A stretch of 64,000 bases of DNA from Clostridium neonatale (lineage in GTDB: Bacteria; Bacillota; Clostridia; Clostridiales; Clostridiaceae): positions 884,480-948,479 of the forward strand of contig NZ_LN890328.1 in assembly GCF_001458595.1 (NCBI RefSeq). Reading direction: 5' to 3'. Within the stretch, counting starts at the first letter, position 1, and each line of letters starts with the position of its first letter. Both the position numbers and the translations under genes were made by a program. Below the pieces are notes generated by a model. That model was not told the origin of the DNA and searched no databases. It worked only from the letters and a program-made list of their open reading frames with translations. Of the stretch, positions 17,714-27,646 are shown piece after piece.

Positions 17714-19099
17714 ATGACAGAAAATAATTCAAGTGACAGAAATGATTTAGGAAGTGGATCTATTGGTAAACTTTTATTTAAACTGGCACTTCCAGCAATA
17801 ATAGCACAGCTTGTAAATGTACTATACAATATAATAGATAGAGTCTTTATCGGAAGGCTTGAAAATGGTGATATGGCTATGGCTGGTGTTGGAGTCGCCT
17901 TTCCTATAATTACATTAATTTCTGCTTTTAGTGCTCTTATTGGTATGGGTGGTGCACCTATTGCAGCGATAAAAATGGGAAAACAGGACAAGGACGGAGC
18001 TGAAAAAATACTTAGCAACAGTTTTTCTTCAATAATCATTATATCAGTAATATTAACAATAGTATTTACTGTATTTAAAGAGCAAATGCTTTGGGCTTTT
18101 GGTGCTAGCGAAGCTACTATAAATTATGCCATTGATTATTTAAAGATTTATGTTCTTGGAACAATTTGTGTTCAAATAGCAATTGGAATGAATCCTTTTA
18201 TAAACACTCAAGGGTTTGCTAAAATAGGCATGTTTACTGTTATGATAGGTGCAGTTATAAATATTATTTTAGATCCTATATTTATTTTTGTCTTAGATCT
18301 TGGTGTTAAAGGAGCGGCTTTAGCGTCAGTTATAGGGCAACTAGCGTCAGCAATATGGGCACTACAATTCTTATTTGGAAAGAAGAGCATATTAAAAATA
18401 AGAAAAGAATATTTATTGCCAGATATTAAAGTTGTTAGTTCAATTGTCGCACTTGGTGTATCACCATTTATAATGCAGGCGACAGAAAGTTTAGTATTGA
18501 TATCTCAAAATAATCAATTATCAAAGTATGGTGGTGATATTGCAGTAAGTTCAATGGCAATAATGAGCAGTGTAATGCAGATTATACTATTACCTTTAAT
18601 GGGAATAAGCCAAGGTGCACAACCGATTTTAAGCTTTAACTATGGAGCAAATAATATTAAAAGGGTAAAAAAGACATTTAAATTATTATTAATATCATGT
18701 TTAACATATACATTTATTATGTGTACACTTGTAATGGTATGGCCACAAATATTTGTTAATATGTTTAATAATAAGCCGGAGCTTGTAGAAACAACTTCTT
18801 ATTGCATGAGAATATTTTTTGCAGGAATATTTATATTTGGAGCACAAATAGCATGTCAACAAACATTTTTAGCTTTAGGCAAAGCAAAAATTTCATTATT
18901 ATTAGCGCTTCTTAGAAAAGTTGTACTTCTAGTACCTTTAATATTCATTTTACCTATGATAATGGATGATAAATTTAGAGCAGTACTTCTTGCAGAACCT
19001 TTTGCTGATGTAATTGCAACAATAGCAACAGTTATATGCTTTATAGTTTTTGCTAAACGACTATTCAATGGGTTAAATAAAGTAGAAGAAAACTTCTAA
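17714..19099 (+). CDS. MATE family multidrug/Na+ efflux transporter
   Basis: A 461-residue, 12-helix MATE protein. It opens GSIGKLLFKLALPAIIAQL, followed by NVLYNIIDRVFIGR, a classical MATE signature, and the second half carries MGISQGAQPILSFNYGA. It is the NorM/DinF-superfamily type that exports cationic compounds using a Na+ or H+ gradient. ATG 17714 is chosen because GGAGGAG ends seven bases before it; an in-frame ATG at 17699 would lie inside that site and within the upstream palindrome. The palindrome immediately upstream is the only visible regulatory element. The true substrate is unknown. Confidence 0.9.
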   Translation: MTENNSSDRNDLGSGSIGKLLFKLALPAIIAQLVNVLYNIIDRVFIGRLENGDMAMAGVGVAFPIITLISAFSALIGMGGAPIAAIKMGKQDKDGAEKILSNSFSSIIIISVILTIVFTVFKEQMLWAFGASEATINYAIDYLKIYVLGTICVQIAIGMNPFINTQGFAKIGMFTVMIGAVINIILDPIFIFVLDLGVKGAALASVIGQLASAIWALQFLFGKKSILKIRKEYLLPDIKVVSSIVALGVSPFIMQATESLVLISQNNQLSKYGGDIAVSSMAIMSSVMQIILLPLMGISQGAQPILSFNYGANNIKRVKKTFKLLLISCLTYTFIMCTLVMVWPQIFVNMFNNKPELVETTSYCMRIFFAGIFIFGAQIACQQTFLALGKAKISLLLALLRKVVLLVPLIFILPMIMDDKFRAVLLAEPFADVIATIATVICFIVFAKRLFNGLNKVEENF

Positions 19100-19284
19100 G
19101 CATAAAAAGTAAATAATACTAGAATATTAGTAGTAAAAATTAATAATATCTTTGTATAAATTTTATTAATTTATCAATTAAAAAGTATTACATTACTTGT
19201 CAATATCAAAAAGCGTAAATTTATAAGAAAAAACTTTTACATATTTATTAATTCGTGATATAATTTCTACGCAATCATACAGAA

Positions 19285-19420
19285 CTCGTATATTTTCGAT
19301 TTATGGCTTGAAAAGTTTCTACCTGCTAGCCAAAATAGCAGACTATGAGGTATTATTCTATGATAAAGTAGGAATTTATCATATTTTAAACACCTTAAGA
19401 TAATCTTAGGGTGTTTTTTG
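19285..19420 (+). ncRNA. guanine-type purine riboswitch with terminator
   Basis: The aptamer spans 19285-19349. P1 is CTCGTA/TATGAG (19285-19290 / 19344-19349), a TTTTC/GAAAA P2 region contains TATGG, and the invariant TTTCTACC junction (19316-19323) is followed by P3 CTGCTA/TAGCAG and GACTATG. The specificity base in GACTAT is C (19343), which selects guanine, hypoxanthine or xanthine over adenine. The expression platform is a terminator, AAACACCTTAAGA (19388-19400) / TCTTAGGGTGTTT (19404-19416) plus T6. TGAGGT at the P1 3' side can instead pair with ACCTTA to form an antiterminator. Ligand binding should switch off the permease-xpt operon. Confidence 0.93.
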
Positions 19421-19491
19421 TTCATAATATTAAAATCCAAGTTCACGTATGATCGACTAAAAATTAGATTATGCATGGGGGAGAAGACAAA

Positions 19492-20814
19492 ATGGAACAA
19501 AAAATACAAGAAAAAAGTGATATTGATAATGGGGGAATAGGACTTATTTATGGTATTTCGGACAAGCCGAAATTATCACTACAGATTTTACTTGGACTTC
19601 AGCATATATTTGCTGCATTTGGAGGAATAATAGTTGTACCGCTTGTAATAAGCAGTTCATTGGGATTTGATGCAAAAACATCAACAGCGCTTATGAGTGC
19701 AACAATACTTGCAGCTGGGATTGCAACATTCATACAAGCTAAAGGAATTGGACCAGTAGGATCAAGAGTTGCTTGTATAATGGGAACAGATTTCACATTC
19801 GTATCACCTGCAATATCAGTAGGTTCAATAGCTGGACTTCCAGGAATACTTGGTGCAACAATACTTGGTGCATTTATAGAAATTATTTTAAGTTTTTTTA
19901 TAAAGCCATTGATGAAGTTGTTTCCACCTCTTGTAACAGGAACAGTAGTATGCTTAATAGGTTTAACACTTATTCCAGTATCAATTGACTGGGCTGCTGG
20001 TGGAAATGGTGCAGCAGACTATGGAAGCATGCTTAATATTTCAATTGCTTTATTTGTAATGATATTTACATTATTACTTAATCATTATGCAAAAGGACTA
20101 ACAAGTACAGCTTCAATACTTATCGGTATGGTGTTTGGATATATTATTTGCATCCCAATTGGAATGGTTGATTTTTCAGTAGTAAAAGAAGCAAATTGGG
20201 TTTCGATTCCTAAAATATTTGAGTATGGTATAGATTTTAATTTAAAATATTTAATACCTTTTATACCAGCATATCTTGTTACAACTATTGAAACAGTAGG
20301 ATGTCTTAAGGCTATATGCCAAGTTTCTGGTATTAAAGATAATGATGAAATTATTGGTCGTGGAGTACTATCAGATGGAATAGGGAGTATGATTGCAGGT
20401 GCAGTTGGTACATTCCCAAATACATCATTTAGCCAAAATATCGGTATAATTCCACTTACAAAGGTTGCAAGCAGATATGTTGCAATTATGGCAGGTATAA
20501 TATTAGTTATTTTGGGCTTTTTACCTAAATTTGCAGCTCTTATAAATATAATGCCACAGCCGGTACTTGGCGGGGTTGGAATTGTTATGTTTGGAACAGT
20601 TGCAGCAGCTGGAATTCAGACATTAAGCAAAGTAAAAATTACAAATCGTAATTTACTTATAATTGCCACTTCAATCGGCCTTGGACTTGGAGTTACATTT
20701 AGACCAGAAATTTTATCAAGTTTACCAGTAGGAATAAGTATGATATTCTCATCAGGTATTTCTACTGGAACAATAACAGCACTTGTTTTAAACTTAGTTT
20801 TAAAGGAAAAATAA
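19492..20814 (+). CDS. pbuX: NCS2 family xanthine/uracil permease
   Basis: A 440-residue, about 14-helix nucleobase:cation symporter-2 protein. Family marks are GLQHIFAAFGGIIVVPL in helix 1, and SFSQNIGIIPLTKVASRYV (about residues 306-324), which contains the NCS2 signature (QNxGxxxLT and SRYV). It imports purine bases, most likely xanthine, since it is paired with xpt and governed by a guanine-class riboswitch. The ATG at 19492 follows GGGGGAG; an upstream in-frame ATG at 19471 lies before that site and is not preferred. The xpt start is 30 bases after its stop. Confidence 0.88.
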   Translation: MEQKIQEKSDIDNGGIGLIYGISDKPKLSLQILLGLQHIFAAFGGIIVVPLVISSSLGFDAKTSTALMSATILAAGIATFIQAKGIGPVGSRVACIMGTDFTFVSPAISVGSIAGLPGILGATILGAFIEIILSFFIKPLMKLFPPLVTGTVVCLIGLTLIPVSIDWAAGGNGAADYGSMLNISIALFVMIFTLLLNHYAKGLTSTASILIGMVFGYIICIPIGMVDFSVVKEANWVSIPKIFEYGIDFNLKYLIPFIPAYLVTTIETVGCLKAICQVSGIKDNDEIIGRGVLSDGIGSMIAGAVGTFPNTSFSQNIGIIPLTKVASRYVAIMAGIILVILGFLPKFAALINIMPQPVLGGVGIVMFGTVAAAGIQTLSKVKITNRNLLIIATSIGLGLGVTFRPEILSSLPVGISMIFSSGISTGTITALVLNLVLKEK

Positions 20815-20844
20815 TTTGAATTAAAATGTTTGGAGGAAAGTTTT

Positions 20845-21414
20845 ATGGAAAGCTTACGTAAAAGAATACTAGAAGAAGGAAGAGCTCTTTCAAAAAGTGT
20901 ATTAAAAGTAGATTCATTTTTAAATCATGCAGTAGATCCAAAACTTATGTATGAAATGGGTACATATTTTAAGGAATATTTTAAAGAACATAATATAACA
21001 AAAGTTTTTACAATAGAAAGTTCTGGTATAGCACCATCAGTTATGACAGCTATGCAAATGAATTTGCCTATGGTAACTTTAAAAAAACAAACTTCTAAAA
21101 TACTAAATGGAGAAGTATATCAAACGACTGTTCATTCATTTACTAAAAATAGTGATTATGAGTTAACATTATCAAAAAAATACATAAATGAAGATGATAA
21201 TATATTAATTATTGATGATTTTTTAGCAAATGGAGAAGCTGCACTTGGAGCAGCAAGATTAATTGAAGAAGCAGGTGCAAAAGTTTCTGGTATAGGTATT
21301 GTTATAGAAAAATCATTTCAGCCTGGAAGAAAGTTATTAGAAGATAAAGGATACGATGTATATTCCCTTGCTAGAATAGCTAGACTTGATGAAGGTATAA
21401 TTGAATTTATATAG
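20845..21414 (+). CDS. xpt: xanthine phosphoribosyltransferase
   Basis: A 189-residue type I phosphoribosyltransferase that converts xanthine (and more weakly hypoxanthine/guanine) plus PRPP to XMP for purine salvage (EC 2.4.2.22). The PRPP loop is [16 protein letters not shown] (about 124-139), and the N-terminal block [13 protein letters not shown] and [11 protein letters not shown] match Xpt. ATG 20845 is chosen because TGGAGG sits eight bases upstream. It is the second gene of the riboswitch-controlled pbuX-xpt operon, though pbuX comes first here whereas B. subtilis has xpt first. Confidence 0.92.
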   Translation: MESLRKRILEEGRALSKSVLKVDSFLNHAVDPKLMYEMGTYFKEYFKEHNITKVFTIESSGIAPSVMTAMQMNLPMVTLKKQTSKILNGEVYQTTVHSFTKNSDYELTLSKKYINEDDNILIIDDFLANGEAALGAARLIEEAGAKVSGIGIVIEKSFQPGRKLLEDKGYDVYSLARIARLDEGIIEFI

Positions 21415-21524
21415 TAGCGTATACAAGTAAAGAAAATTATATAAAATAATTGAATAGGATATATTTATATAGTAGTACAATATAGTAAGTATAATATCTT
21501 TAGATGGAATTTAAAAAATAACTA

Positions 21525-21571
21525 GGGTAGAGGATATTTGTGTAAATGTATCCTCTACCCATTTGTTTTTT
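21525..21571. terminator. bidirectional terminator between xpt and the amidase gene
   Basis: GGGTAGAGGATA (21525-21536) pairs with TATCCTCTACCC (21549-21560), with T-rich tracts on both outer sides (ATTTGTTTTTT to the right, and TTATTTTTT on the reverse strand to the left). Confidence 0.85.
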
Positions 21572-23774
21572 AATATAATTCAGAAACTGCATCTGCAATA
21601 GCTTCAGCTACATTTTCTTGTTCATCTTTATCAGCACATCTTTTAGCTTCTTCAATATTTGAAATAAATCCTGTTTCAATTAATATTGCGGGCATATTAG
21701 TATTTCTGCATACGAATAAATTGTTATCTTTTGCACCTCTATTATTAGTAGATACTGAGCTAGCAATGTTTTTTGACACAGAAGTAGCTAAATTCTTGCT
21801 GTTTAATACTCTATCATAATTATAGTTTCCTCCAAATTCATCATCTTGACGCGTAGAACTATAATATACTTCAACACCTTTTATGTCAGATTCATAATCA
21901 GCTGTAGTATTATGATGTATACTTATAAATAAATCAGCGCCAGCATTGTTAGCAATGTTAACCCTATTTGCTAAACTAGAAGTAACACTAACACTACTAT
22001 CATCACCATCTTCTCTTGTCATGATTGTAGTATATCCTTTTTCTTCTAAATTATCTTTGAGTTTTTTAGCAAGCTCTAAATTAAGATCAGTTTCTGAATA
22101 TGTAATTCCATTAAAAGTTCTTTCACTGCCTTTGTCACCGTTATTATAATGTCCAGCATCAATCACTATTATTACTTCATCATTATTTTTTTTAGAATAG
22201 CTTGATATGTTACTTTTATCATCAGAATTTTTTGTTGTACCATCTGAGAATATTTGAATATTATCTATAACTGTATCTGTTAAAAGTTTTCCAGTTGAAG
22301 GATCTAAATAATAAGAATCTTCGTTAAAGTTAAGCCATCCTGTTTGCATATCACCACTATTATTTAAGTAATACCACGAATCATTTAAGTTAATCCATCC
22401 TTTCGCCATGGCACCTGTATTATATAAATAGTACCGCTTACTATTAGAATCCTTTAACCAGCCGGTTGCAATACTTCCATCAGAATTAAAGAAATACCAG
22501 TTATTGTTATCTTTAATCCATCCTGTAATCATTTTACCGCTTTTATCAAATCCATATATTTTGGAATTTATTACTTTGTATCTAGTTACCATAGTTCCAT
22601 CACCCTGGAGATAGTACCATATATTATTATCTTTAATCCATCCTGTTTTTAATACTCCATTTGATGAAATGTGATAAAAGTTTCCATTGAAGTCTTTCCA
22701 TCCAGTTCCAGTGACCATAGTTCCAGAACTATCAAAGTAATAGAGATTAGTGCCATCATATAATGGACCAGTAGTCATTTCACCAGAAGTCTTGAAATAA
22801 TACCATTTATCATTGATTTTTTCCCAACCTTTAATCATTTCATGAGATTCACTGAAATAATACCATCTTCCATAATCATTTAACCATCCAGTTAAAGCAG
22901 TACCATCATCTTTCATAAAATACCATTTATCGTCTGTTTTAAGCCAGCCTATAACTTTGGTATAATCAGATCTATAATAAACAAGTGAATCATTTTCTGT
23001 TTTAAATCCAATATTTGAATCTTCATTAGGAGTAGTGTCTTCTTTATCATCTGTTATTGTTAATGGTATAACAGATGATGCGTCTAATCCTTCAGGTATA
23101 CTTTCTGGCTCAGCAGGATAAGGAACAGAGTACTTATTATCATTATTATTCTCAATTTCTTCATCATTTATAGAAGCATCAGAATATTTAAGTAAATCCC
23201 TATATAGTTTATTTATTTCCTCACCATAAATATTACTTGTAGCCCAGTTACCAGTCAAGTCATTTACAGTTTTTGCTTTTCCTTTTAGTGTAATGAAATG
23301 TCTTGGATCATAAGTATCCCTTTTTGGATAACCATCTGCACCAGCATATAGTGCTAAATGATCTAAATGCGCTTGTACACCTTCATCCCAATTTTCAAAT
23401 ACCTGATGAGATGATGCGGAGTTATTACCTCCACCTGAAGAAATTTTAAGTCCACAAGGATTATGATAACTTTCATCTAAAATCCCACCGAAGTTACCAA
23501 ATCCTGTTTCTTTAGCGGCTTGTACATAAGCAATTGCAGGATTAACATTACCGCAATCTTCAGAATACTCAAAGTATAGATCAGCCAAATCTATAAATGT
23601 TTCTGTTGCGCCTTTAGATTTAGCCCATTTTTCCGCATCATTAGCTGTTATATTTGTATCTGATATTATTAGAAGATCATTTAAGTCTTTAGCATATGTA
23701 TATTGATATTGAGACATGATCAAAATTAATGAAAAAATAATTGTTAATATAATGAATTTCTTTTCAATTTTCAA
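21570..23774 (-). CDS. secreted glucosaminidase/amidase autolysin with wall-binding repeats
   Basis: A 734-residue exported peptidoglycan hydrolase. The signal peptide (about 1-28) ends near YTYA. Residues about 45-205 resemble the glucosaminidase/lysozyme-like domain (QAAKETGFGNFGG, NPCGLK, FENWDEGVQAHLDH). About ten choline-binding-type repeats (GWxxxxxxWYYF) fill about 255-510. The C-terminal Amidase_3 domain (534-734) has the zinc ligands in IDAGHY, SETDLN and ISIHHN, and the catalytic Glu in IETGF. It should cut the glycan and the MurNAc-L-Ala bond. TTG at 23774 is proposed as start because AAAGGAGG lies eight bases before it; the ATG at 23783 directly abuts that site. Convergent with xpt. 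Confidence 0.88.
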   Translation of the reverse strand: MKIEKKFIILTIIFSLILIMSQYQYTYAKDLNDLLIISDTNITANDAEKWAKSKGATETFIDLADLYFEYSEDCGNVNPAIAYVQAAKETGFGNFGGILDESYHNPCGLKISSGGGNNSASSHQVFENWDEGVQAHLDHLALYAGADGYPKRDTYDPRHFITLKGKAKTVNDLTGNWATSNIYGEEINKLYRDLLKYSDASINDEEIENNNDNKYSVPYPAEPESIPEGLDASSVIPLTITDDKEDTTPNEDSNIGFKTENDSLVYYRSDYTKVIGWLKTDDKWYFMKDDGTALTGWLNDYGRWYYFSESHEMIKGWEKINDKWYYFKTSGEMTTGPLYDGTNLYYFDSSGTMVTGTGWKDFNGNFYHISSNGVLKTGWIKDNNIWYYLQGDGTMVTRYKVINSKIYGFDKSGKMITGWIKDNNNWYFFNSDGSIATGWLKDSNSKRYYLYNTGAMAKGWINLNDSWYYLNNSGDMQTGWLNFNEDSYYLDPSTGKLLTDTVIDNIQIFSDGTTKNSDDKSNISSYSKKNNDEVIIVIDAGHYNNGDKGSERTFNGITYSETDLNLELAKKLKDNLEEKGYTTIMTREDGDDSSVSVTSSLANRVNIANNAGADLFISIHHNTTADYESDIKGVEVYYSSTRQDDEFGGNYNYDRVLNSKNLATSVSKNIASSVSTNNRGAKDNNLFVCRNTNMPAILIETGFISNIEEAKRCADKDEQENVAEAIADAVSELY

Positions 23775-23946
23775 AACACACATCCTCCTTTCTTAGTTAA
23801 ATATTAACAAAAAGTAGTGCAAACTAAAAGAAAAAAATTAAAAAATATGTATTTTAAAACAAAAAATTGAAAATAAATTTCAAAAAACTATGGAAAGGTT
23901 TTCAGAAAGGGTGTATAATAATATAAAAGAAGGGAAGTGTTTTTTT

Positions 23947-24165
23947 ATGAATGAAAATTGTATCAGAATATTAGAGAGAGTTGAAGAGATGCCCCTAAGA
24001 GATTTGAGAGGCATAGTTTGTAAAGGTCCAATTGGGTTTAAGGATTTTGAAATCACAAAACAAGAATTTAATGATGCTGTTTTATATATACAAAATAATA
24101 ATTTAATTAAATTACATGCAATAAAGGAAGATGACTTAATTATTATGGCATATGGAGTAATGTAA
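23947..24165 (+). CDS. small hypothetical protein, 72 aa
   Basis: A 72-residue protein (NCIRILERVEEMPLRDLRG...) without signal or membrane segments. The ATG at 23947 follows AGGGAAG at somewhat long spacing; an upstream in-frame ATG at 23890 has no ribosome binding site. It is divergent from the autolysin gene, and a TATAAT at about 23914-23919 could serve it. No family recognised. A weak hairpin (about 24271-24315, AGCTGTCATA/TATGTCAGTT then T-run) may end its transcript. Confidence 0.5.
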   Translation: MNENCIRILERVEEMPLRDLRGIVCKGPIGFKDFEITKQEFNDAVLYIQNNNLIKLHAIKEDDLIIMAYGVM

Positions 24166-24536
24166 TAATTAAATTATTGAGTAAACTTATGTTGTGTTGG
24201 ATTATATTTATTAAAATATTGCTGGCATGTGTATAATGATATGTTCCTATTATGGTAGATAGATAAAATCAGCTGTCATAAAGGAAGCATATTATTTTAC
24301 ATATGTCAGTTTTTTATGCAAATTTATATACTTATAGATAGAAATTTATAATGCTTACTTTAGTCTTAAATATTGTTGTATTTTATATAAGCCTATAAAA
24401 AAATAGCAATATAGTGTTAAATAGATATGCAATTAATTAATAATTTGACAAACTATCAAAAAAGTAATAATATTATTAATGATTTTAAAAAAGAGAAATT
24501 ATTCTTTTATTTATTAATTTAAGGGAGATGTTAAAA
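24166..24536. other. spacer upstream of cstA
   Basis: About 370 gene-free bases. Apart from the weak hairpin at 24271-24315, which may be a terminator, I see only AT-rich DNA with possible promoter strings. No riboswitch or catabolite-repression site that I can defend was found. Confidence 0.3.
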
Positions 24537-26222
24537 ATGAATGGATTGTCTATAGTAGGTATATCTATAGTAGTATTAGTAATTGCTTATGTTACTTATG
24601 GAAGATACCTTGCTAAAACTTGGGGAATCGATCCAAATGCTAAAACACCTGCATATACTAAGGAAGATGGGGAAGATTATATTCCAACACCAAAAGCAGT
24701 TGTTTTCTCACACCAATTTTCATCAATTGCAGGAGCAGGCCCTGTAACAGGACCAATTATTGCAGCAATGTTTGGATGGGTACCAGTATTACTATGGGTA
24801 CTTATTGGCGGTGTATTTTTTGGTGCAGTACATGATTTCGGATCATTGTATGCATCAGTTAAAAATGAAGGTAAGTCTATCGGTGGACTTATAGAGCAGT
24901 ATATAGGAAAAACAGGAAGAAAGTTCTTTTTCTTATTTGCTTGGATATTTACATTATTAGTTATTGCAGCTTTTTCAGACATAGTTGCTAATACTTTTAA
25001 TGGATTTGCAAAGGATGGTTCATTAGTCACACCTAATGCAGCAGCAGCATCTATATCAATGTTATATATTGTTGTAGCTATGATATTTGGATTATTTATA
25101 AAATATAAAAAACCAAGCCAGATACTTCAGTTTATTATAGGAATTATTCTTTTTGTAGGAATGTTATTTGTGGGAATTAAATTTCCATTATACTTTGGAA
25201 AGTCAACTTGGCTTGTTGTAACTTTTATATATCTTTTTTTGGCATCAATAACACCAATGTGGCTTTTAATGCAGCCTAGAGATTATTTAAGTACATTTTT
25301 ACTTATTGGAATGATAGTTGGTGCAGTACTTGGAGTTGTTGTTGCAAATCCAGCTATGAATTTACCTGCATTTACTGGTTTTGAGGTTAATGGTAAGTAT
25401 TTATTTCCAACATTATTTGTAACAATAGCATGTGGTGCTGTTTCAGGTTTTCATAGTTTAGTGTCATCAGAAACTTCATCAAAACAAGTTAAGAATGAAA
25501 AGGACATGCTTTTCATAGGATATGGAGCTATGCTTATTGAATCATTACTTGGTGTTGTTGCACTTGTTGTTGTTGGATATGCAGCAAAAGGTGGACAAAT
25601 GCCAGAAGGAACACCATTTTCAATATTTGCTGGAAATGTAGCGGGGTTTTTGGGTCTTCTCGGAATTCCTGAACATGTAGCGTCTTGTATCATGACAATG
25701 TGCGTATCAGCATTAGCACTTACATCACTTGACTCAGTTGCACGTATTGGACGTATGTCGCTTCAAGAGTTATTTAGTGATGATAGTAAAGAAGTAAGTG
25801 GAATTGCAAAATTAATGACTAATAAGTACTTTGCAACAATACTTACATTAGCACTTGGTCTTATACTTTCACTTGGTGGCTATAATAATGTTTGGCCTCT
25901 ATTTGGAGCAGCAAACCAATTATTATCAGCATTAGTTTTAATTTCACTTGCAGTATTTTTAAAAACAACAAAAAGAAAAGGATTTATGCTCTGGGCACCA
26001 ATGGGAATAATGCTTGCAGTTACTTTTACAGCATTAGTACAATCTATTCTTGGTATTGCAAAAAAAATAGGGGCTGGAGAATTTGTATTCCTTACTGATG
26101 GATTACAATTAATATTTGCAATATTATTAATTTGTCTTGGATTTATGGTTGCAGTTTCATGTTTCAAGAAACTTTTTGGAAAAGGTGAAAAAGAAACTGG
26201 TAGTGCTTCAGCAATAGTGTAA
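24537..26222 (+). CDS. cstA: CstA family transporter (carbon starvation protein)
   Basis: A 561-residue membrane protein with many helices. CstA signatures are YGRYLAKTWGIDPNAKTPA near the N-terminus, the FSHQFSSIAGAGPVTGPI block (about 55-72), and GAVHDFGSLYASVKNEG. Family members in E. coli (CstA, BtsT) import peptides or pyruvate by proton symport. A pyruvate or peptide role here is by homology only. ATG 24537 is chosen because AAGGGAG is nine bases upstream; an ATG at 24528 touches that site. Shorter than enterobacterial CstA (about 700 residues), as usual in Clostridia. Monocistronic. Confidence 0.9.
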   Translation: MNGLSIVGISIVVLVIAYVTYGRYLAKTWGIDPNAKTPAYTKEDGEDYIPTPKAVVFSHQFSSIAGAGPVTGPIIAAMFGWVPVLLWVLIGGVFFGAVHDFGSLYASVKNEGKSIGGLIEQYIGKTGRKFFFLFAWIFTLLVIAAFSDIVANTFNGFAKDGSLVTPNAAAASISMLYIVVAMIFGLFIKYKKPSQILQFIIGIILFVGMLFVGIKFPLYFGKSTWLVVTFIYLFLASITPMWLLMQPRDYLSTFLLIGMIVGAVLGVVVANPAMNLPAFTGFEVNGKYLFPTLFVTIACGAVSGFHSLVSSETSSKQVKNEKDMLFIGYGAMLIESLLGVVALVVVGYAAKGGQMPEGTPFSIFAGNVAGFLGLLGIPEHVASCIMTMCVSALALTSLDSVARIGRMSLQELFSDDSKEVSGIAKLMTNKYFATILTLALGLILSLGGYNNVWPLFGAANQLLSALVLISLAVFLKTTKRKGFMLWAPMGIMLAVTFTALVQSILGIAKKIGAGEFVFLTDGLQLIFAILLICLGFMVAVSCFKKLFGKGEKETGSASAIV

Positions 26223-26283
26223 TGAGTTTATTGTGTTGTAGAACAAAATTAAATTATATAAATACTATTTTAAAATAAACTAT

Positions 26284-26328
26284 AGAAGTTGGCAAAAAAT
26301 GGATGATATTTATTTTTTACCAGCTTCT
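26284..26328 (+). terminator. terminator after cstA
   Basis: AGAAGTTGGCAAAAAAT (26284-26300) pairs with ATTTTTTACCAGCTTCT (26312-26328) with a G-U pair and one mismatch. The T-run is in the stem and not after it, so strength is uncertain. The remaining spacer to 26625 shows nothing else. Confidence 0.55.
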
Positions 26329-26625
26329 TATTATGTTATGTGAAATTTAGAATTGCTTAATAAAATAGGTGAAAAAGTAAATTAATATATTTATATATTT
26401 ATAAAATATATAAACTATTAAAAAGTTATTATTTTTAAGACAACTAAATTATATATTTAATCATAATTTTATAAATATAATCTATTAATTACAGCTTGGC
26501 TTGGTGGACATATAATTATCTTCTTATATTTTAAATAGTATGAAAATTAATCTATAAAAAATATAATTATGTAAATAATATTATTTATAATATGAAAATA
26601 AGAGAAGAAAATTAGGAGAAGCCTA

Positions 26626-27438
26626 ATGAACAAATTATTTTATAGATTAACAATAATTACAATTACTATAGCGCTAGCATTTATGAATTTTAATATATTG
26701 ACAAGTGAAGCAACTATAAAGAATGAAGAATGTAGAGTTAAATTTATAGCACACAGAGGCTTAAGTTCATGTGCACCGGAAAATACTCTACCAGCATATG
26801 TTCTAGCAGGTAAACATAATTTTTATGCATGTGAATGTGATATTCAGGAAACAAAGGATAACGAATTTATTATTATGCATGACGATACTATAGACAGAAT
26901 GACAGATGGAAGTGGTAGAGTAAGTGATTTTACATTAAAAGAATTGAGAAAGTTCAACATAGATGCGGGAAATAATGTTGAAAAATATAAAAAAATTAAA
27001 ATTCCAACTTTACAAGAATATTTATATGTATGCAATAAGGAACAAATAAAATCAGTAATAGAAATAAAAAGCTTATCAAAAAGAAACATAAAAAAGTTTT
27101 TAAATATTATTAATGAATTTAATGCCGAAGAGAATGTAATAATAATAAGTTTTAATAAACAAATATTAGAAAATATAAGGCATAAAAATTCTAATATAAA
27201 TATTCAATGGCTTGCTGATTTAAATAAAGAGAATATTGATTTTTGCTCTGAAAATCACATGAATATAGATTCTGATAAAGGAACTGTAACAAAGGAATGT
27301 ATTGTATATGCACATGATAAAGGAGTTTTAGTGAATGTATGGACAGTTGATGAATCTGAAATGATAAGTACATTAATAAATTATGGTGTAGATTTTATAA
27401 GTACAAATAGAACTAATGGTTTTATAGGAAATTCATAA
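26626..27438 (+). CDS. exported glycerophosphodiester phosphodiesterase
   Basis: A 270-residue GDPD-family TIM-barrel enzyme that hydrolyses glycerophosphodiesters to glycerol-3-phosphate and an alcohol. An N-terminal hydrophobic segment (about 8-28) suggests a signal peptide or anchor. Catalytic motifs are IAHRGLSSCAPENT (about 41-54), with the conserved His-Arg, ECDIQETKD (Glu, Asp metal ligands) and MHDDTIDRMTDGSG with the second catalytic His. The C-terminal VNVWTVDE and DFISTNR fit. The ATG follows TTAGGAGAAGC. No transporter gene adjoins it. Confidence 0.88.
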   Translation: MNKLFYRLTIITITIALAFMNFNILTSEATIKNEECRVKFIAHRGLSSCAPENTLPAYVLAGKHNFYACECDIQETKDNEFIIMHDDTIDRMTDGSGRVSDFTLKELRKFNIDAGNNVEKYKKIKIPTLQEYLYVCNKEQIKSVIEIKSLSKRNIKKFLNIINEFNAEENVIIISFNKQILENIRHKNSNINIQWLADLNKENIDFCSENHMNIDSDKGTVTKECIVYAHDKGVLVNVWTVDESEMISTLINYGVDFISTNRTNGFIGNS

Positions 27439-27646
27439 AACAAATAATGAAAGTAAAATAGAGCAATGTATTTAATTATAGTATATGTATTAAATAAATG
27501 TTGTTAGAAAATATGAATTAGAAAAGTATATATTATTACAGCTGATTTAATATCATTTTAAGCGAATTTTATAATAAATATGACATAATGCTGTCAGTTT
27601 ATAAATGATATATTTAACTTATCAATCATGAAAAGAGGGATAAGTT

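Noticed and set aside
19488-20835. Calling the NCS2 permease a uracil permease (UraA)
   Set aside because: Coupling to xpt and a guanine-class riboswitch makes a xanthine substrate more likely.
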